Below, one piece after another: positions 16,810-28,136 of a DNA stretch of 44,421 nucleotides (the first letter of the stretch is position 1; each line of letters opens with the position of its first letter). Origin of the DNA: Candidatus Fimimorpha excrementavium. Its GTDB lineage: Bacteria > Bacillota > Clostridia > Lachnospirales > Lachnospiraceae. The DNA lies in the NCBI GenBank assembly GCA_018710785.1, contig DVJD01000095.1:1-44421 (forward strand), given 5' to 3'. The translations under genes were made by a program, and so were the position numbers. Under the pieces are notes generated by a model. It saw only the letters and a list, made by a program, of their open reading frames with translations, did not search any database and was not told where the DNA came from.

Positions 16810-17394
16810 CTATATAAAACTCATATCGGTAAAAGAATGGAAACGAAACCAGACTTTCCCTATGATCTGTTCTTTCTTTACATTGCCAATGGTCGCAAAA
16901 CGGCTGTCTTCACTGCTGCCGGAATTGGCGCCCAGGACAAAATACTCATCCTCTCCAAGCGTTATGGGCTGTTCCGCCAGGCCTGCCACAGAAATGGAAT
17001 CCAGATATGGTTCCGCGTCGATAGAAACGCCGTCAATCCAAATCTTCCCATCACGGATCTGAATCGTCTCCCCAGGCAATCCAACCACGTATTTGACAAA
17101 AATCCTGGATTCCCCTCCCAAATCATCACGTTCTCCCTGCTCCGTTTCCGATGCTCCCTGCCAAAAAGCTACGGTATCGAAACGGGAGGGTTCAAAAAAG
17201 CAGATGGAAATCCGGTTTACAAGCACTGTGGAATCCGGCTCAATGGCCGGAGCCATGGAGCGTCCCTCCACCTTCACCTGAAATCCCAAATAAGTTACAC
17301 AAAACAATGCCGTCACTGCGATTAACGCAATTTGTGTCAATAATCTTAACGCTCTTTTTCCTCTGCCCTCTTCTCTGTCTTTCCATTGACGCAT
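16810..17394 (-). CDS. lepB: Signal peptidase I paralogue with diverged box E
   Basis: A second type I signal peptidase of 194 aa. A membrane helix spans about residues 17-38. Ser46 lies in GRSMAPA and Lys101 in FVKYVVGLPGE, so both catalytic residues are kept. Where the canonical enzyme has GDNR-SRDSR, this one reads GANSGSSEDSR, with the Asp-Asn-Arg changed; this loop shapes the active site, so specificity or activity may differ. It has an extra acidic and polar loop around residues 80-96. It is separated from rplS by the long hairpin repeat at 17473-17640. Confidence 0.92.
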   Translation of the reverse strand: MRQWKDREEGRGKRALRLLTQIALIAVTALFCVTYLGFQVKVEGRSMAPAIEPDSTVLVNRISICFFEPSRFDTVAFWQGASETEQGERDDLGGESRIFVKYVVGLPGETIQIRDGKIWIDGVSIDAEPYLDSISVAGLAEQPITLGEDEYFVLGANSGSSEDSRFATIGNVKKEQIIGKVWFRFHSFTDMSFI

Positions 17395-17472
17395 TGCAAC
17401 CTCTCATTTCTTTATGATCCCGGATAGCCGCGAGAGTCTGACCGCAGCCACCTATTGAGGGATGATAGCAAA

Positions 17473-17640
17473 GGGAGTGCTGCAAAATTCGCACTGTACA
17501 GAAAAATAATCAACAGTTTTCTCATGAAATGCAAATCGGTCTGACTGTCCGCCTACATCGTACATTCAACCAAATTTGTATTTCAAAAGTCAAACAGCAG
17601 GATTATTTTCCGTGACTATGCGAATTCTGCAACACTCCCC
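17473..17640. repeat. Long inverted repeat, full form (copy B) between rplS and lepB
   Basis: The outer arms GGGAGTGCTGCAAAATTCGCA (start 17473) and its near complement ending at 17639 differ by two mismatches. The interior also folds back on itself: a GTATTTCAAAAGTCAAACAGCAG block and a TGAAATGCAAAT-like block. Read on the minus strand it matches the element at the window's right end throughout, at roughly 80-85% by eye. It lies directly after rplS on the minus strand and may end that transcript. Confidence 0.8.
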
Positions 17641-17668
17641 TTCATACACAGCATTCCCATGCCATATA

Positions 17669-18016
17669 TTATTTTACTAATTCCTTAACCTTTGCGCGCT
17701 TGCCTACTCTGCCTCTTAAGTAGTTCAGTTTTGCTCTTCTTACTTTACCTCTTCTCACTACTTCGATGCGTTCTACAGAAGGAGAATGTACCGGCCATGT
17801 CTTTTCCACGCCCACACCATTGGAATTCTTTCTTACTGTGAATGTTTCACGAACGCCGCCGTTCTGTCTCTTCAATACAGTACCTTCGAATACCTGGATT
17901 CTTTCACGGTTTCCTTCTTTAATCTTAGCATATACTTTAACCGTATCGCCTACTTTGAAATCTGCCACAGATTCTTTTAACTGCGCATCTTCAATCTTCT
18001 TAATGATCTCGTTCAT
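17669..18016 (-). CDS. rplS: 50S ribosomal protein L19
   Basis: L19 sits at the 30S-50S interface of the ribosome. The protein has the family signature: [68 protein letters not shown] and a basic C-terminus [12 protein letters not shown]. Length is 115 aa. It has its own strong promoter at 18101-18129, unusual only in that the customary upstream trmD is not next to it here. Confidence 0.98.
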   Translation of the reverse strand: MNEIIKKIEDAQLKESVADFKVGDTVKVYAKIKEGNRERIQVFEGTVLKRQNGGVRETFTVRKNSNGVGVEKTWPVHSPSVERIEVVRRGKVRRAKLNYLRGRVGKRAKVKELVK

Positions 18017-18100
18017 GTGTGTGACCTCCTTGATATTCAGATGTTCTTAATACAGACTTTGTAACAGAGGACCATCCCTTATAATTACACAACATGGTTT

Positions 18101-18129
18101 ATGTTATCATATTTTCTTCAAAAGCGCAA
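18101..18129 (-). promoter_or_regulatory. Promoter of rplS
   Basis: TTGCGC (18124-18129) and TAACAT (18101-18106) with a 17-base spacer on the minus strand, about 85 bases before the rplS start. Confidence 0.6.
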
Positions 18130-18224
18130 GCATTTCTTAAAATTATTTTTTACAGCGTATCGCCGTATATTTTTTTCTCTTCTGCAAATACTAATCCTGA
18201 TTATTGAAAAGGAGGTATTTTACT

Positions 18225-18539
18225 ATGTCATGTTTACAATGCTCTGTGGCAACCTGTGTTCACAACAGCGAACACCGCTGCTGCAAAAATGAAATCATCG
18301 TGGAAGGCGCCAAGGCCCGCAGCATCCCGGAAACCTGCTGCGGAAGTTTTGATGAACGCCGCGGAGGAACATTTAAAAACCAGTTTGAGACTCCAAATAC
18401 CACAGCTAAAATCAGCTGCGAGGTCTGCAACTGCATCTACAACAAGGAACATGTCTGTCAGGCAGAACGCGTTGATATCGCCGGAAACGGAGCTTCAGCC
18501 GCTACACAGACAGAATGCTCCACATTTCGTCAGAAATAA
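18225..18539 (+). CDS. Cysteine-rich protein with two DUF1540 domains
   Basis: A 104-aa protein with two similar cysteine-rich units. The first runs from CLQCSVATCVHNSEHRC to CCGSF; the second from CEVCNCIYNKEHVCQAE to ECSTF. Each has the C-x(5)-C spacing and asparagine typical of DUF1540, a domain common in spore-forming Clostridia, probably metal binding. The function is not known. The ATG at 18225 is chosen because AAAAGGAGG lies 8 bases upstream. It is transcribed alone and converges on guaB across a 17-bp perfect hairpin. Confidence 0.85.
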   Translation: MSCLQCSVATCVHNSEHRCCKNEIIVEGAKARSIPETCCGSFDERRGGTFKNQFETPNTTAKISCEVCNCIYNKEHVCQAERVDIAGNGASAATQTECSTFRQK

Positions 18540-18567
18540 AACCTCGGCTGGCATAACCGAATGAAAG

Positions 18568-18611
18568 AAGGATGTTTCAAAAGCAGAACGGAAAGCTTTT
18601 GAAACATCCTT
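18568..18611. terminator. Bidirectional terminator between the DUF1540 gene and guaB
   Basis: Perfect 17-bp arms, AAGGATGTTTCAAAAGC and its complement, with a 10-base loop (18585-18594). It lies between the two convergent stops. It does not share the GCTGCAAAATT core of the other convergent-gene hairpins. Confidence 0.85.
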
Positions 18612-18627
18612 ATTTCGTCTATTTTTC

Positions 18628-20091
<1,464 letters not shown>

Positions 20092-20125
20092 TCACTTTCC
20101 TTTGTATTCATTTTATTTTTCCGAA

Positions 20126-20154
20126 AGTCTAGCACAAAAAAATACTTATGTCAA
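20126..20154 (-). promoter_or_regulatory. Promoter of guaB
   Basis: TTGACA (20149-20154) and TAGACT (20126-20131), 17-base spacer, minus strand. It is about 45 bases before the guaB ATG. No guanine riboswitch aptamer is apparent in this short leader. Confidence 0.75.
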
Positions 20155-20245
20155 ATACTTTTTTATAGTGTCAGTTTATACCTGCTATAACTACGATTCA
20201 TGTTTTAGATATTCCTGTCAATATCTTTTCCATGTATCTATTTTT

Positions 20246-20752
20246 TTACTGTGCAATCTGTACTTTTCTGGGCGAACAGGCCTTCATTGTCTTTAAGAAT
20301 TTTTCACTCGGCTCGATGATATAAAAGGTCGTGCCATTGGTATCCTCATAAACGATGCCGTATGTTTTTGCATCCGCTTCCCTGGAAGAATAATCCACCA
20401 CTTTGGTCTTCTGATTATTCTTATAAGAGTCCAGCTCATGACCGGCAATCGGCGCAACCTGAACCACTTTGCTCATGTCCAGACGGACATCTTTTTTTCT
20501 TCTGGATTTGCTGTATATTTTATCAACCCCAAATTCATTGGAAACAAAAATATACTCATACTCCAGGCTCGTATACTGGAAACCGAAAAAAGCTGCCAGT
20601 ACCGTAATAAGCAGAAGAATGAACCCCCACTGGGAAAACACACAGGCCGTCAGTCCGACGAGTACCAGGAACACAAGGGCAACTTTTACCAAAAACATGT
20701 ATGCCGGTGTCTTCCTTTTTACAAGCCATTCTGCATATAAGTCTTCATTCAT
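20246..20752 (-). CDS. Small two-helix membrane protein, Lachnospiraceae type (possibly DUF6106)
   Basis: A 168-aa protein with two adjacent membrane helices at about residues 18-40 and 42-62, separated by a short turn, then a cytoplasmic beta-rich domain. The domain begins SLEYEYIFVSNEFGVDKIYSKSRRKK and ends with FYIIEPSEKFLKTMKACSPRK. The pattern recalls PH-like membrane-attached domains. I think it belongs to the family called DUF6106 but cannot confirm it. The ATG has AGGAGGAAG upstream, and a TATAAT (minus strand, near 20817-20822) probably marks its promoter. The rest of the 280-base gap up to groEL holds that promoter and the groEL terminator. Confidence 0.7.
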   Translation of the reverse strand: MNEDLYAEWLVKRKTPAYMFLVKVALVFLVLVGLTACVFSQWGFILLLITVLAAFFGFQYTSLEYEYIFVSNEFGVDKIYSKSRRKKDVRLDMSKVVQVAPIAGHELDSYKNNQKTKVVDYSSREADAKTYGIVYEDTNGTTFYIIEPSEKFLKTMKACSPRKVQIAQ

Positions 20753-20930
20753 TTTTCTTCCTCCTCGACTCCTTCGGATAAAAAATATCTCAGATTCTTT
20801 ACCCGTGATTTATGTACTATTATAACGTGAATATGCCTATTTTGAAAGACATATTTTTATTATTTTTTTCTAAATGTATTACGGAAGACATGCCCGCCTA
20901 TTTCGACGCCCGGCAAAATCACCGCACTGA

Positions 20931-20992
20931 AAAAAAACCGGAATGCAAAGGATATCTCGGTTCAAAACCGTTTCTCCATCCCTGCATTCCGG
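20931..20992 (-). terminator. Rho-independent terminator after groEL
   Basis: On the minus strand CCGGAATGCA pairs with TGCATTCCGG, an inner AACGG/GAACCG pairing extends it, and a run of T residues (20931-20937) follows. It begins about 40 bases after the groEL stop. Confidence 0.85.
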
Positions 20993-21032
20993 ACATTTCT
21001 ATTTTATCTTCACTTTACCGGGGCAACGCTTT

Positions 21033-22679
<1,647 letters not shown>

Positions 22680-22711
22680 CTATTTTGTTCTGTAAAACGA
22701 ATGTTTAACAA

Positions 22712-22996
22712 TTATTCCACAACTGCCAAAATATCACTCTGTCTTACAATGATAAATTCTTCATCGTCCAGCTTCACTTCTGTTCCGGCATATTTGGAAT
22801 AGATTACTTTTGCGCCGACGGTGACTTCCATTTTTACTTCTTTGCCATCTATCACACCACCAGGGCCAACTGCGATTACTTCTGCCTGCTGCGGTTTTTC
22901 TTTTGCGCTTCCTGGCAATACAATACCAGATTTTGTTGTCTCTTCTGCTTCAACCTGCTTCAATACAACTCTGTCTCCCAATGGTACTAGCTTCAT
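22712..22996 (-). CDS. groES: Co-chaperonin GroES
   Basis: GroES caps GroEL as a heptamer. The 94-aa protein reads [19 protein letters not shown], then the mobile loop [17 protein letters not shown], and ends [10 protein letters not shown]. The ATG at 22996 has AAAGGAGG upstream. A longer reading frame would run back into the CIRCE operator and is rejected. Confidence 0.99.
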   Translation of the reverse strand: MKLVPLGDRVVLKQVEAEETTKSGIVLPGSAKEKPQQAEVIAVGPGGVIDGKEVKMEVTVGAKVIYSKYAGTEVKLDDEEFIIVRQSDILAVVE

Positions 22997-23018
22997 GAAT
23001 AATTCCTCCTTTAGACTG

Positions 23019-23045
23019 TTAGCACTCATTTTTATCGAGTGCTAA
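23019..23045. promoter_or_regulatory. CIRCE operator (HrcA binding site) of groESL
   Basis: Perfect inverted repeat TTAGCACTC - 9 bases - GAGTGCTAA, the consensus CIRCE element. It lies between the promoter and groES, so the HrcA repressor should control this operon. hrcA itself is not in the window. Confidence 0.98.
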
Positions 23046-23058
23046 TCGAATTGTCTTT

Positions 23059-23087
23059 ATATTAGCCAATTTAATATCAGATTGCAA
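23059..23087 (-). promoter_or_regulatory. Promoter of groESL
   Basis: TTGCAA (23082-23087) and TAATAT (23059-23064), 17-base spacer on the minus strand, 14 bases upstream of the CIRCE element. The remaining stretch up to 23315 is strongly T-rich and holds no gene that I can see. Confidence 0.75.
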
Positions 23088-23315
23088 CCATATCAGCTGC
23101 CCTATTTTTCTTGATTTTAAACTTTTTCTCTTTTTTTCTTTTTATATCTCTTTTTTTCTTGATTTTTATCATTTGAATACATTTAATATAAAATTTACAT
23201 TTTATTATATTTTGTCCTTTTCTTTTCTCCCCAAACGTATTACAATAAAAAATAACTGTGAGACAGTTACTTGGGGTCTAAATTGCGACGACCAGAACAG
23301 GAAAGGAGTTTTACT

Positions 23316-23663
23316 ATGTCAAAAAAGGGTTTTGGCAAATTTTTGATTGGAGCTGCCGTAATCGGTACTGCTGCCGCATTGATTGCCTATGTAAAACAAA
23401 CGCAGTCCAAAGAGGATCTGACGGACGATTTTGATGATTTCGACGATGATCTCAATGAAGAAATCTTCGATCACGATTCCTCTTCCAAAGAAACCGATGA
23501 CAGACACTATGTCACCATTCCGCTTGATAAGTCTGCCGAAGAAACACCGGAAGCATCCACAGACGAAGCCATTCCTCCGGTATCCGAAAAACAGGACGCC
23601 GATGCCGCCGCGTCCGATGAGGAGAACGAGGTGCATGCATTTAACCTGGAAGATGAAACGTGA
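23316..23663 (+). CDS. Small acidic single-pass membrane protein
   Basis: A 115-aa protein with one N-terminal hydrophobic segment (about residues 5-24, FGKFLIGAAVIGTAAALIAYV) followed by a very acidic, low-complexity region (DDFDDFDDDLNEEIFDHD) and a Pro/Glu/Ala-rich tail. It resembles the YtxH or general stress small-protein style, but I cannot place it in a family. The ATG at 23316 has GAAAGGAG upstream; a longer frame without a ribosome site is rejected. It converges on the nfnB gene across a hairpin repeat. Confidence 0.7.
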   Translation: MSKKGFGKFLIGAAVIGTAAALIAYVKQTQSKEDLTDDFDDFDDDLNEEIFDHDSSSKETDDRHYVTIPLDKSAEETPEASTDEAIPPVSEKQDADAAASDEENEVHAFNLEDET

Positions 23664-23725
23664 ATTTTGTAAACTTTTTACGCAAAACAGGTGTTTTATG
23701 TAAATGTAAGTTTTAACGCAAATTA

Positions 23726-23795
23726 AGAGGATGCCGCAAAATTAGAACCGGCACGATTATTTTTTCTGTGCGGTTCTAATTTTGCGGCATCCTCT
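23726..23795. repeat. Short inverted repeat (copy C) between convergent genes
   Basis: Perfect 25-bp arms at 23726-23750 and 23771-23795 with a 20-base loop. The right half, GATTATTTTTTCTGTGCGG onward, closely matches the right end of the longer elements at 13106 and 44397. The left half carries the related core ATGCCGCAAAATT. It is followed by ATTTTTTATTTT on the plus strand, so it should terminate transcription of the membrane-protein gene and, from the other side, of nfnB. Confidence 0.85.
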
Positions 23796-23800
23796 ATTTT

Positions 23801-25186
23801 TTATTTTCCTGAGAGGTATTCATGGATTCCCCGTGCACCGGCACGTCCTGCCTCCATGGCCAGGATAACGGTCGCGGCGCCTGTCACGGCATCGCCTCCG
23901 GCATATACCCCTTCCTTCGTTGTCTTTCCAGTGGATTCATCAGCCACGATACATTTCCACTTATTGACTTCCAGTCCCTCTGTCGTGGAAGCAATCAAAG
24001 GATTCGGAGACGTTCCCAGGGACATGATCACCGTATCCACATCCAATGTAAACTCAGATCCCGGTATTTCCACCGGACGCCTTCTTCCCGATGCATCCGG
24101 TTCTCCCAATTCCATCTTCACGCAGACAATCCCTTTCACCCATCCATTTTCATCCACCAGGATTTCCTTCGGATTCGTCAGCAGATTGAAAATAATGCCT
24201 TCTTCTTTTGCATGGTGTACTTCTTCCACTCTGGCCGGCAATTCTGCTTCACTTCTTCGATAGATGATGTGTGTTTCTCCTCCCAGCCGCAAAGCGGTTC
24301 TGGCAGCATCCATGGCCACATTTCCTCCGCCGACGACAGCCACTCTCTTGCCTCTGACAATCGGTGTATCGTAGTCATCCCGGAATGCTTTCATCAGATT
24401 ATTTCTGGTCAAAAATTCATTGGCAGAGAACACACCGTTGGCATTTTCTCCTGGAATTCCCATGAATTTTGGAAGTCCTGCTCCGGAACCGATGAATACA
24501 GCAGAAAATCCCTCTTCCGAAAGCAGCTGATCGATGGTTACTGACTTGCCGATTACCACGTTGCATTCTATGGTTACGCCAAGCTTTTTCACATTCTCAA
24601 TTTCCGTCTTTACTACGGTATCCTTGGGCAGACGGAACTCCGGAATCCCGTACATCAATACACCGCCCGGCTCATGGAGGGCTTCAAAAATCGTCACTTC
24701 ATACCCCAATTTTGCCAGATCACCGGCACAGGTCAGTCCTGCCGGGCCGGAACCGATGACGGCTACTTTTTTACCGTTCATCGTTTCTGCTTTCTTCGGA
24801 ACGAATCCATGTTCCCTGGACCAGTCTGCCACAAAGCGCTCCAGCTTTCCGATGGAGATCGGCTCGCCCTTGATTCCCCTGATGCACTTGCCCTCACACT
24901 GGGTCTCCTGGGGACACACACGGCCGCAGACAGCCGGCAGGGCAGAGGACAAAGCAATCACTTCTGCTGCTGCCTCATAGTCTCCCTCTTCCACTTTACG
25001 GATAAATCCGGGAATATCGATGGATACCGGACACCCTGTCACACATCTGGCATTCTTACACTTCAGACACCGGCTGGCCTCTGCCTTTGCCTCTTCTGCA
25101 TTGTACCCCAGACATACTTCATCAAAATTTGTTGCTCTTACCTTCGGATCCTGTTCTCTGACAGGCACTTTCTTCAAAACGTCCAT
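23801..25186 (-). CDS. gltA: NfnB-type NADPH-dependent glutamate synthase small-chain homologue
   Basis: With its partner this should form the electron-bifurcating NADH-dependent ferredoxin:NADP+ oxidoreductase NfnAB. An N-terminal 4Fe-4S region has Cys40, Cys43, Cys48 and Cys52, plus a further cluster (VCGRVCPQETQCEGKC). An FAD-binding GSGPAGLTCAGDLA follows at about residue 145, and an NADPH-binding GGGNVAMDAART near 285. The C-terminus GVYAGGDAVTGAATVILAMEAGR is the second FAD signature. Length is 461 aa. Without the large GltB subunit nearby, glutamate synthase function is unlikely. The ATG shares one base with the stop of nfnA. Confidence 0.9.
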   Translation of the reverse strand: MDVLKKVPVREQDPKVRATNFDEVCLGYNAEEAKAEASRCLKCKNARCVTGCPVSIDIPGFIRKVEEGDYEAAAEVIALSSALPAVCGRVCPQETQCEGKCIRGIKGEPISIGKLERFVADWSREHGFVPKKAETMNGKKVAVIGSGPAGLTCAGDLAKLGYEVTIFEALHEPGGVLMYGIPEFRLPKDTVVKTEIENVKKLGVTIECNVVIGKSVTIDQLLSEEGFSAVFIGSGAGLPKFMGIPGENANGVFSANEFLTRNNLMKAFRDDYDTPIVRGKRVAVVGGGNVAMDAARTALRLGGETHIIYRRSEAELPARVEEVHHAKEEGIIFNLLTNPKEILVDENGWVKGIVCVKMELGEPDASGRRRPVEIPGSEFTLDVDTVIMSLGTSPNPLIASTTEGLEVNKWKCIVADESTGKTTKEGVYAGGDAVTGAATVILAMEAGRAGARGIHEYLSGK

Positions 25187-26076
25187 TATTTGTCACCTCC
25201 GCAAAGACCGCATCCGCCGTGATGAGTGGCTCCTTCCCTCTCCGCCAAAAGCGCTCTTCCCTCTTCTGTTTTATACATCTGCTGTCTCTTCATCGCCTCA
25301 TCAAAATTAATCAGATGGCCGTCAAATTCCGGTCCATCCACACAGGCAAACTTCACTTCATTGCCCACGGTCAGACGGCAGGCGCCGCACATGCCTGTGC
25401 CGTCCACCATGATCGGATTCATGCTGACAATGGTCGGAATCTGAAGTTCTTTCGTCATCAGACATACAAATTTCATCATAATCATGGGGCCGATTGCCAC
25501 ACAGACATCGTACTTCTTTCCCTCTTCTTCCACCAGTTTTTTCAGCACATCCGTAACCATGCCCTTCTGTACATAGCTTCCGTCATCGGTTGTAATATAC
25601 AGGTTTCCCGCAACGGCTCTCATCTGATCTTCCAAAATCAGGAACTCTTTGCTCTTTGTTCCCACGATGACATCCACATCAATGCCATGCTCATGCATCC
25701 ACTTCACCTGCGGATATACCGGTGCGGCGCCGACACCGCCTGCCACAAAGATATATTTCTTTTTCTTCAGTTCCTCCACATCCTCATGGATAAATTCCGA
25801 CGGACATCCCAGAGGTCCGACAAAATCCATGAACGCATCCCCTTCTTTCAGCCCGGCCATCTTTTCTGTGGCAGCGCCGACTGTCTGGAATACGATGGTG
25901 ACCGATTTCTTTTCTCTGTCATAATCACAAATGGTCAGAGGAATTCGTTCCCCGTGCTCATCCAATTTTACGATAACAAACTGACCCGGCTGGCAGTGGG
26001 CAGATACCCTGGGGGCTTCCACATCCATCAGATAAATTTTTTCCGCCAGCTTCTCCGCTTTGAGAATTTTATACAT
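25186..26076 (-). CDS. NfnA-type FAD/NAD-binding reductase (sulfide/dihydroorotate dehydrogenase-like)
   Basis: A 296-aa ferredoxin-NADP reductase-like protein. It has the FAD-domain motif RIPLTICDYD, an NAD-binding domain with FVAGGVGAAPVYPQVKW, and a C-terminal 2Fe-2S binding patch CGACRLTVGNEVKFAC plus a later cysteine in HHGGCGLC. This is the layout of NfnA, which bifurcates electrons from NADPH to NAD+ and ferredoxin with its partner. It lies directly upstream of the NfnB homologue with a one-base overlap. An internal-redox or fermentation role in an anaerobe is expected. Confidence 0.9.
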   Translation of the reverse strand: MYKILKAEKLAEKIYLMDVEAPRVSAHCQPGQFVIVKLDEHGERIPLTICDYDREKKSVTIVFQTVGAATEKMAGLKEGDAFMDFVGPLGCPSEFIHEDVEELKKKKYIFVAGGVGAAPVYPQVKWMHEHGIDVDVIVGTKSKEFLILEDQMRAVAGNLYITTDDGSYVQKGMVTDVLKKLVEEEGKKYDVCVAIGPMIMMKFVCLMTKELQIPTIVSMNPIMVDGTGMCGACRLTVGNEVKFACVDGPEFDGHLINFDEAMKRQQMYKTEEGRALLAEREGATHHGGCGLCGGDK

Positions 26077-26141
26077 TACTGTCTCCTCCTAAACCGTTTA
26101 TTTATAACACATCGCTTATGGCAGCGCATGAATTATTTCTT

Positions 26142-27101
26142 TTAGTTATATACTTTTATCTCTGTGACGCTTCCCGTCCCGCCCGGATACCAGATGGGCG
26201 ACTCATAGGAAATGACTGCCTCATAGACGTCATCTTTTCCCTCCACATTCCAGAACTGAATGGCGCCTGTATGCTGTGTGCCGTCGTCTGCAATATAAGT
26301 GAATTCGGCCAGGTTGCTGCGGATAAACGTGGCCACAGTTTCCTCCAAAACATTTCTCTTTCCGGAAGAGGTCTCCGCTCCCGTATCAAACACAACATGA
26401 TTGTCATCCAGCGCATAAATGGTGACATAGACTCCGGCATCATCTGCATATTCCCGAATCCATTCCCGGTTCGCCATGCCTTTTCCCTCTTCGTCAGGTA
26501 TGTAGGATACATAGGTTTCATTGCTGGTAACGTAATAATCACCAGTCTTGTACATCAGGTACGGTTTGCCGTCTTCCGCCAGCACATAAATTTTTCCATC
26601 CACCGGATAGCTGCCTTCCTTCCTTGTCACATTTCCCGGTGCCGTCGCCGCGTCAAACTGGGGTTTCGCATGGAATACAATGCCTTCCCCATGATCCCCT
26701 GACCGGATAATCTGAAGCGTCCCGCTGCATGGGATCACGGTTCCCAGCGTCACCGCATCTTCCAGCGTTTGGGGTTCAGGTATGGATTCCGCCTCGGAAG
26801 AGGTTTCTCTCGTCTCAGAAACCGCTTTCGTCGTTTCCTCTGATTTTTTTGTCTCTTCCGCTGCTTTTTGAGTTTCCCCGTTTATGGCTGCTGCCGTACT
26901 CTCCCTCACTGCCTGTGAGCTGCTTTCCTCTGCCAAAGAGACAGGTTCCGAAATGATTGTTTCCTGTGTCTCCCCCGCCACCTGATAATTCGGTGTGGAA
27001 CCGGAATTCCCGCTGCTGACCAAAAACAGGAAAAATGAAGCGAGTACGATTATAATCGCAATCAAAAAGCCGATTATCACCAATGATTTTTTGTCATCCA
27101 T
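26142..27101 (-). CDS. Membrane-anchored extracellular protein with SH3-like segment, unknown function
   Basis: A 319-aa protein with an N-terminal membrane anchor (about residues 7-29, LVIIGFLIAIIIVLASFFLFL). A low-complexity linker rich in Ser, Glu and Thr spans about 35-110. A folded outer domain of about 200 residues follows. The segment beginning GTVIPCSGTLQIIRSGDHGEGIVF and running to YLMYKTGDYYVTSNETYVSYI looks like a bacterial SH3-like fold, and the C-terminal part is alpha/beta. I do not recognise a named family. It stands alone between the nfn genes and an esterase. Confidence 0.7.
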   Translation of the reverse strand: MDDKKSLVIIGFLIAIIIVLASFFLFLVSSGNSGSTPNYQVAGETQETIISEPVSLAEESSSQAVRESTAAAINGETQKAAEETKKSEETTKAVSETRETSSEAESIPEPQTLEDAVTLGTVIPCSGTLQIIRSGDHGEGIVFHAKPQFDAATAPGNVTRKEGSYPVDGKIYVLAEDGKPYLMYKTGDYYVTSNETYVSYIPDEEGKGMANREWIREYADDAGVYVTIYALDDNHVVFDTGAETSSGKRNVLEETVATFIRSNLAEFTYIADDGTQHTGAIQFWNVEGKDDVYEAVISYESPIWYPGGTGSVTEIKVYN

Positions 27102-27185
27102 CGATCCTGATGACCCCTTTCTATTTCTGTACTGGAACGTATATTTTATGACTCCATTTTATGAAAGCAAACCGCCGAACCGATA

Positions 27186-28010
27186 TTATAACCCCTGAAT
27201 CCATGTACAGGACAGTTTCATCCACGGCTGAACGGCAGTATATTCCTTTTCCTCCAAAGAAGAAGCCGTCTCCCTGTTGGCAAGAGATAATCCGTGCGGT
27301 CCTTCCGGGAAAATATGCAGTTCTGCCGGAACGTTTGCCTTTCTTAATGCTTCCATGAAAAACAGGGAATTCTCCACGGGAACTGCCTGATCACTGTAGG
27401 TATGCCAGATAAACGTCGGCGGATTCTGATTCCCTGCCTGCTTTTCCAGAGAAACATAATCCAAAAGTTCCTCATAGCGCTCTCCCAATAAATTTACAAA
27501 AGATCCTCTGTGGGCATATTCGCCGGATGTAATCACCGGATAGGAAAGAATGGCGCCATTGGGCCTTACCATGTCCCCTGTGAGCCCCAGCGGTTTCCAT
27601 ACAAACTCCTGGTCCCAAAAAGTCGCAAGAGATGCCGCCAGATGTCCTCCTGCGGAAAAGCCCGCAACGATGATTTTATCCGGGTCTATTCCCCATTCCT
27701 CTGCATGGGACCGCACATAAGCCACCGAATAGGCCAATTCCAGTAATGCCGCAGGCCAAACATCCGGCGCCACACTATACCAGAGCACAAATGCCTGATA
27801 ACCAGCCGCATTATACTGAACCGCCACCGGTTCCCCCTCCCTCGGAGACGTAAATCCGTATCCGCCTCCCGGACAAACAATAACAGCCGGACGCTTCATG
27901 GGAACGTGGGCTGGTTCAAGCAAGTAAGTATGTAATTCTGGCTGATAGGGCTGTTTTTGAATTCCGGCATTTTCATAGGGTACGTTAAGTTTAATCTTGT
28001 CACAAATCAT
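27186..28010 (-). CDS. Alpha/beta hydrolase, acetyl-esterase type (BD-FAE-like)
   Basis: A 274-aa cytoplasmic esterase. The oxyanion-hole region is VIVCPGGGYGF, the nucleophile elbow is GFSAGGH, the acid is in WHTYSDQAVPVENS, and the histidine is in FPEGPHGLSLA. This matches the acetylxylan or deacylase-type esterases of gut Clostridia that act on acetylated sugars. The substrate is an inference. The ATG at 28010 has GGAGGAGAGAC upstream; the longer frame has no ribosome site. Confidence 0.88.
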   Translation of the reverse strand: MICDKIKLNVPYENAGIQKQPYQPELHTYLLEPAHVPMKRPAVIVCPGGGYGFTSPREGEPVAVQYNAAGYQAFVLWYSVAPDVWPAALLELAYSVAYVRSHAEEWGIDPDKIIVAGFSAGGHLAASLATFWDQEFVWKPLGLTGDMVRPNGAILSYPVITSGEYAHRGSFVNLLGERYEELLDYVSLEKQAGNQNPPTFIWHTYSDQAVPVENSLFFMEALRKANVPAELHIFPEGPHGLSLANRETASSLEEKEYTAVQPWMKLSCTWIQGL

Positions 28011-28136
28011 GTCTCTCCTCCTGACATTTGTCATCGCATTCCGCTGAATACCAGTCTGCATCATGGTAGATTCGCTACAATTTTATAATTATAATAAATC
28101 TTTCTTACTCATATGTCAATGTAAACACCGGAGAAA

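Noticed and set aside
22997-23029. Eleven extra codons before groES
   Set aside because: They overlap the CIRCE operator and lack a ribosome site; AAAGGAGG precedes the ATG at 22996.
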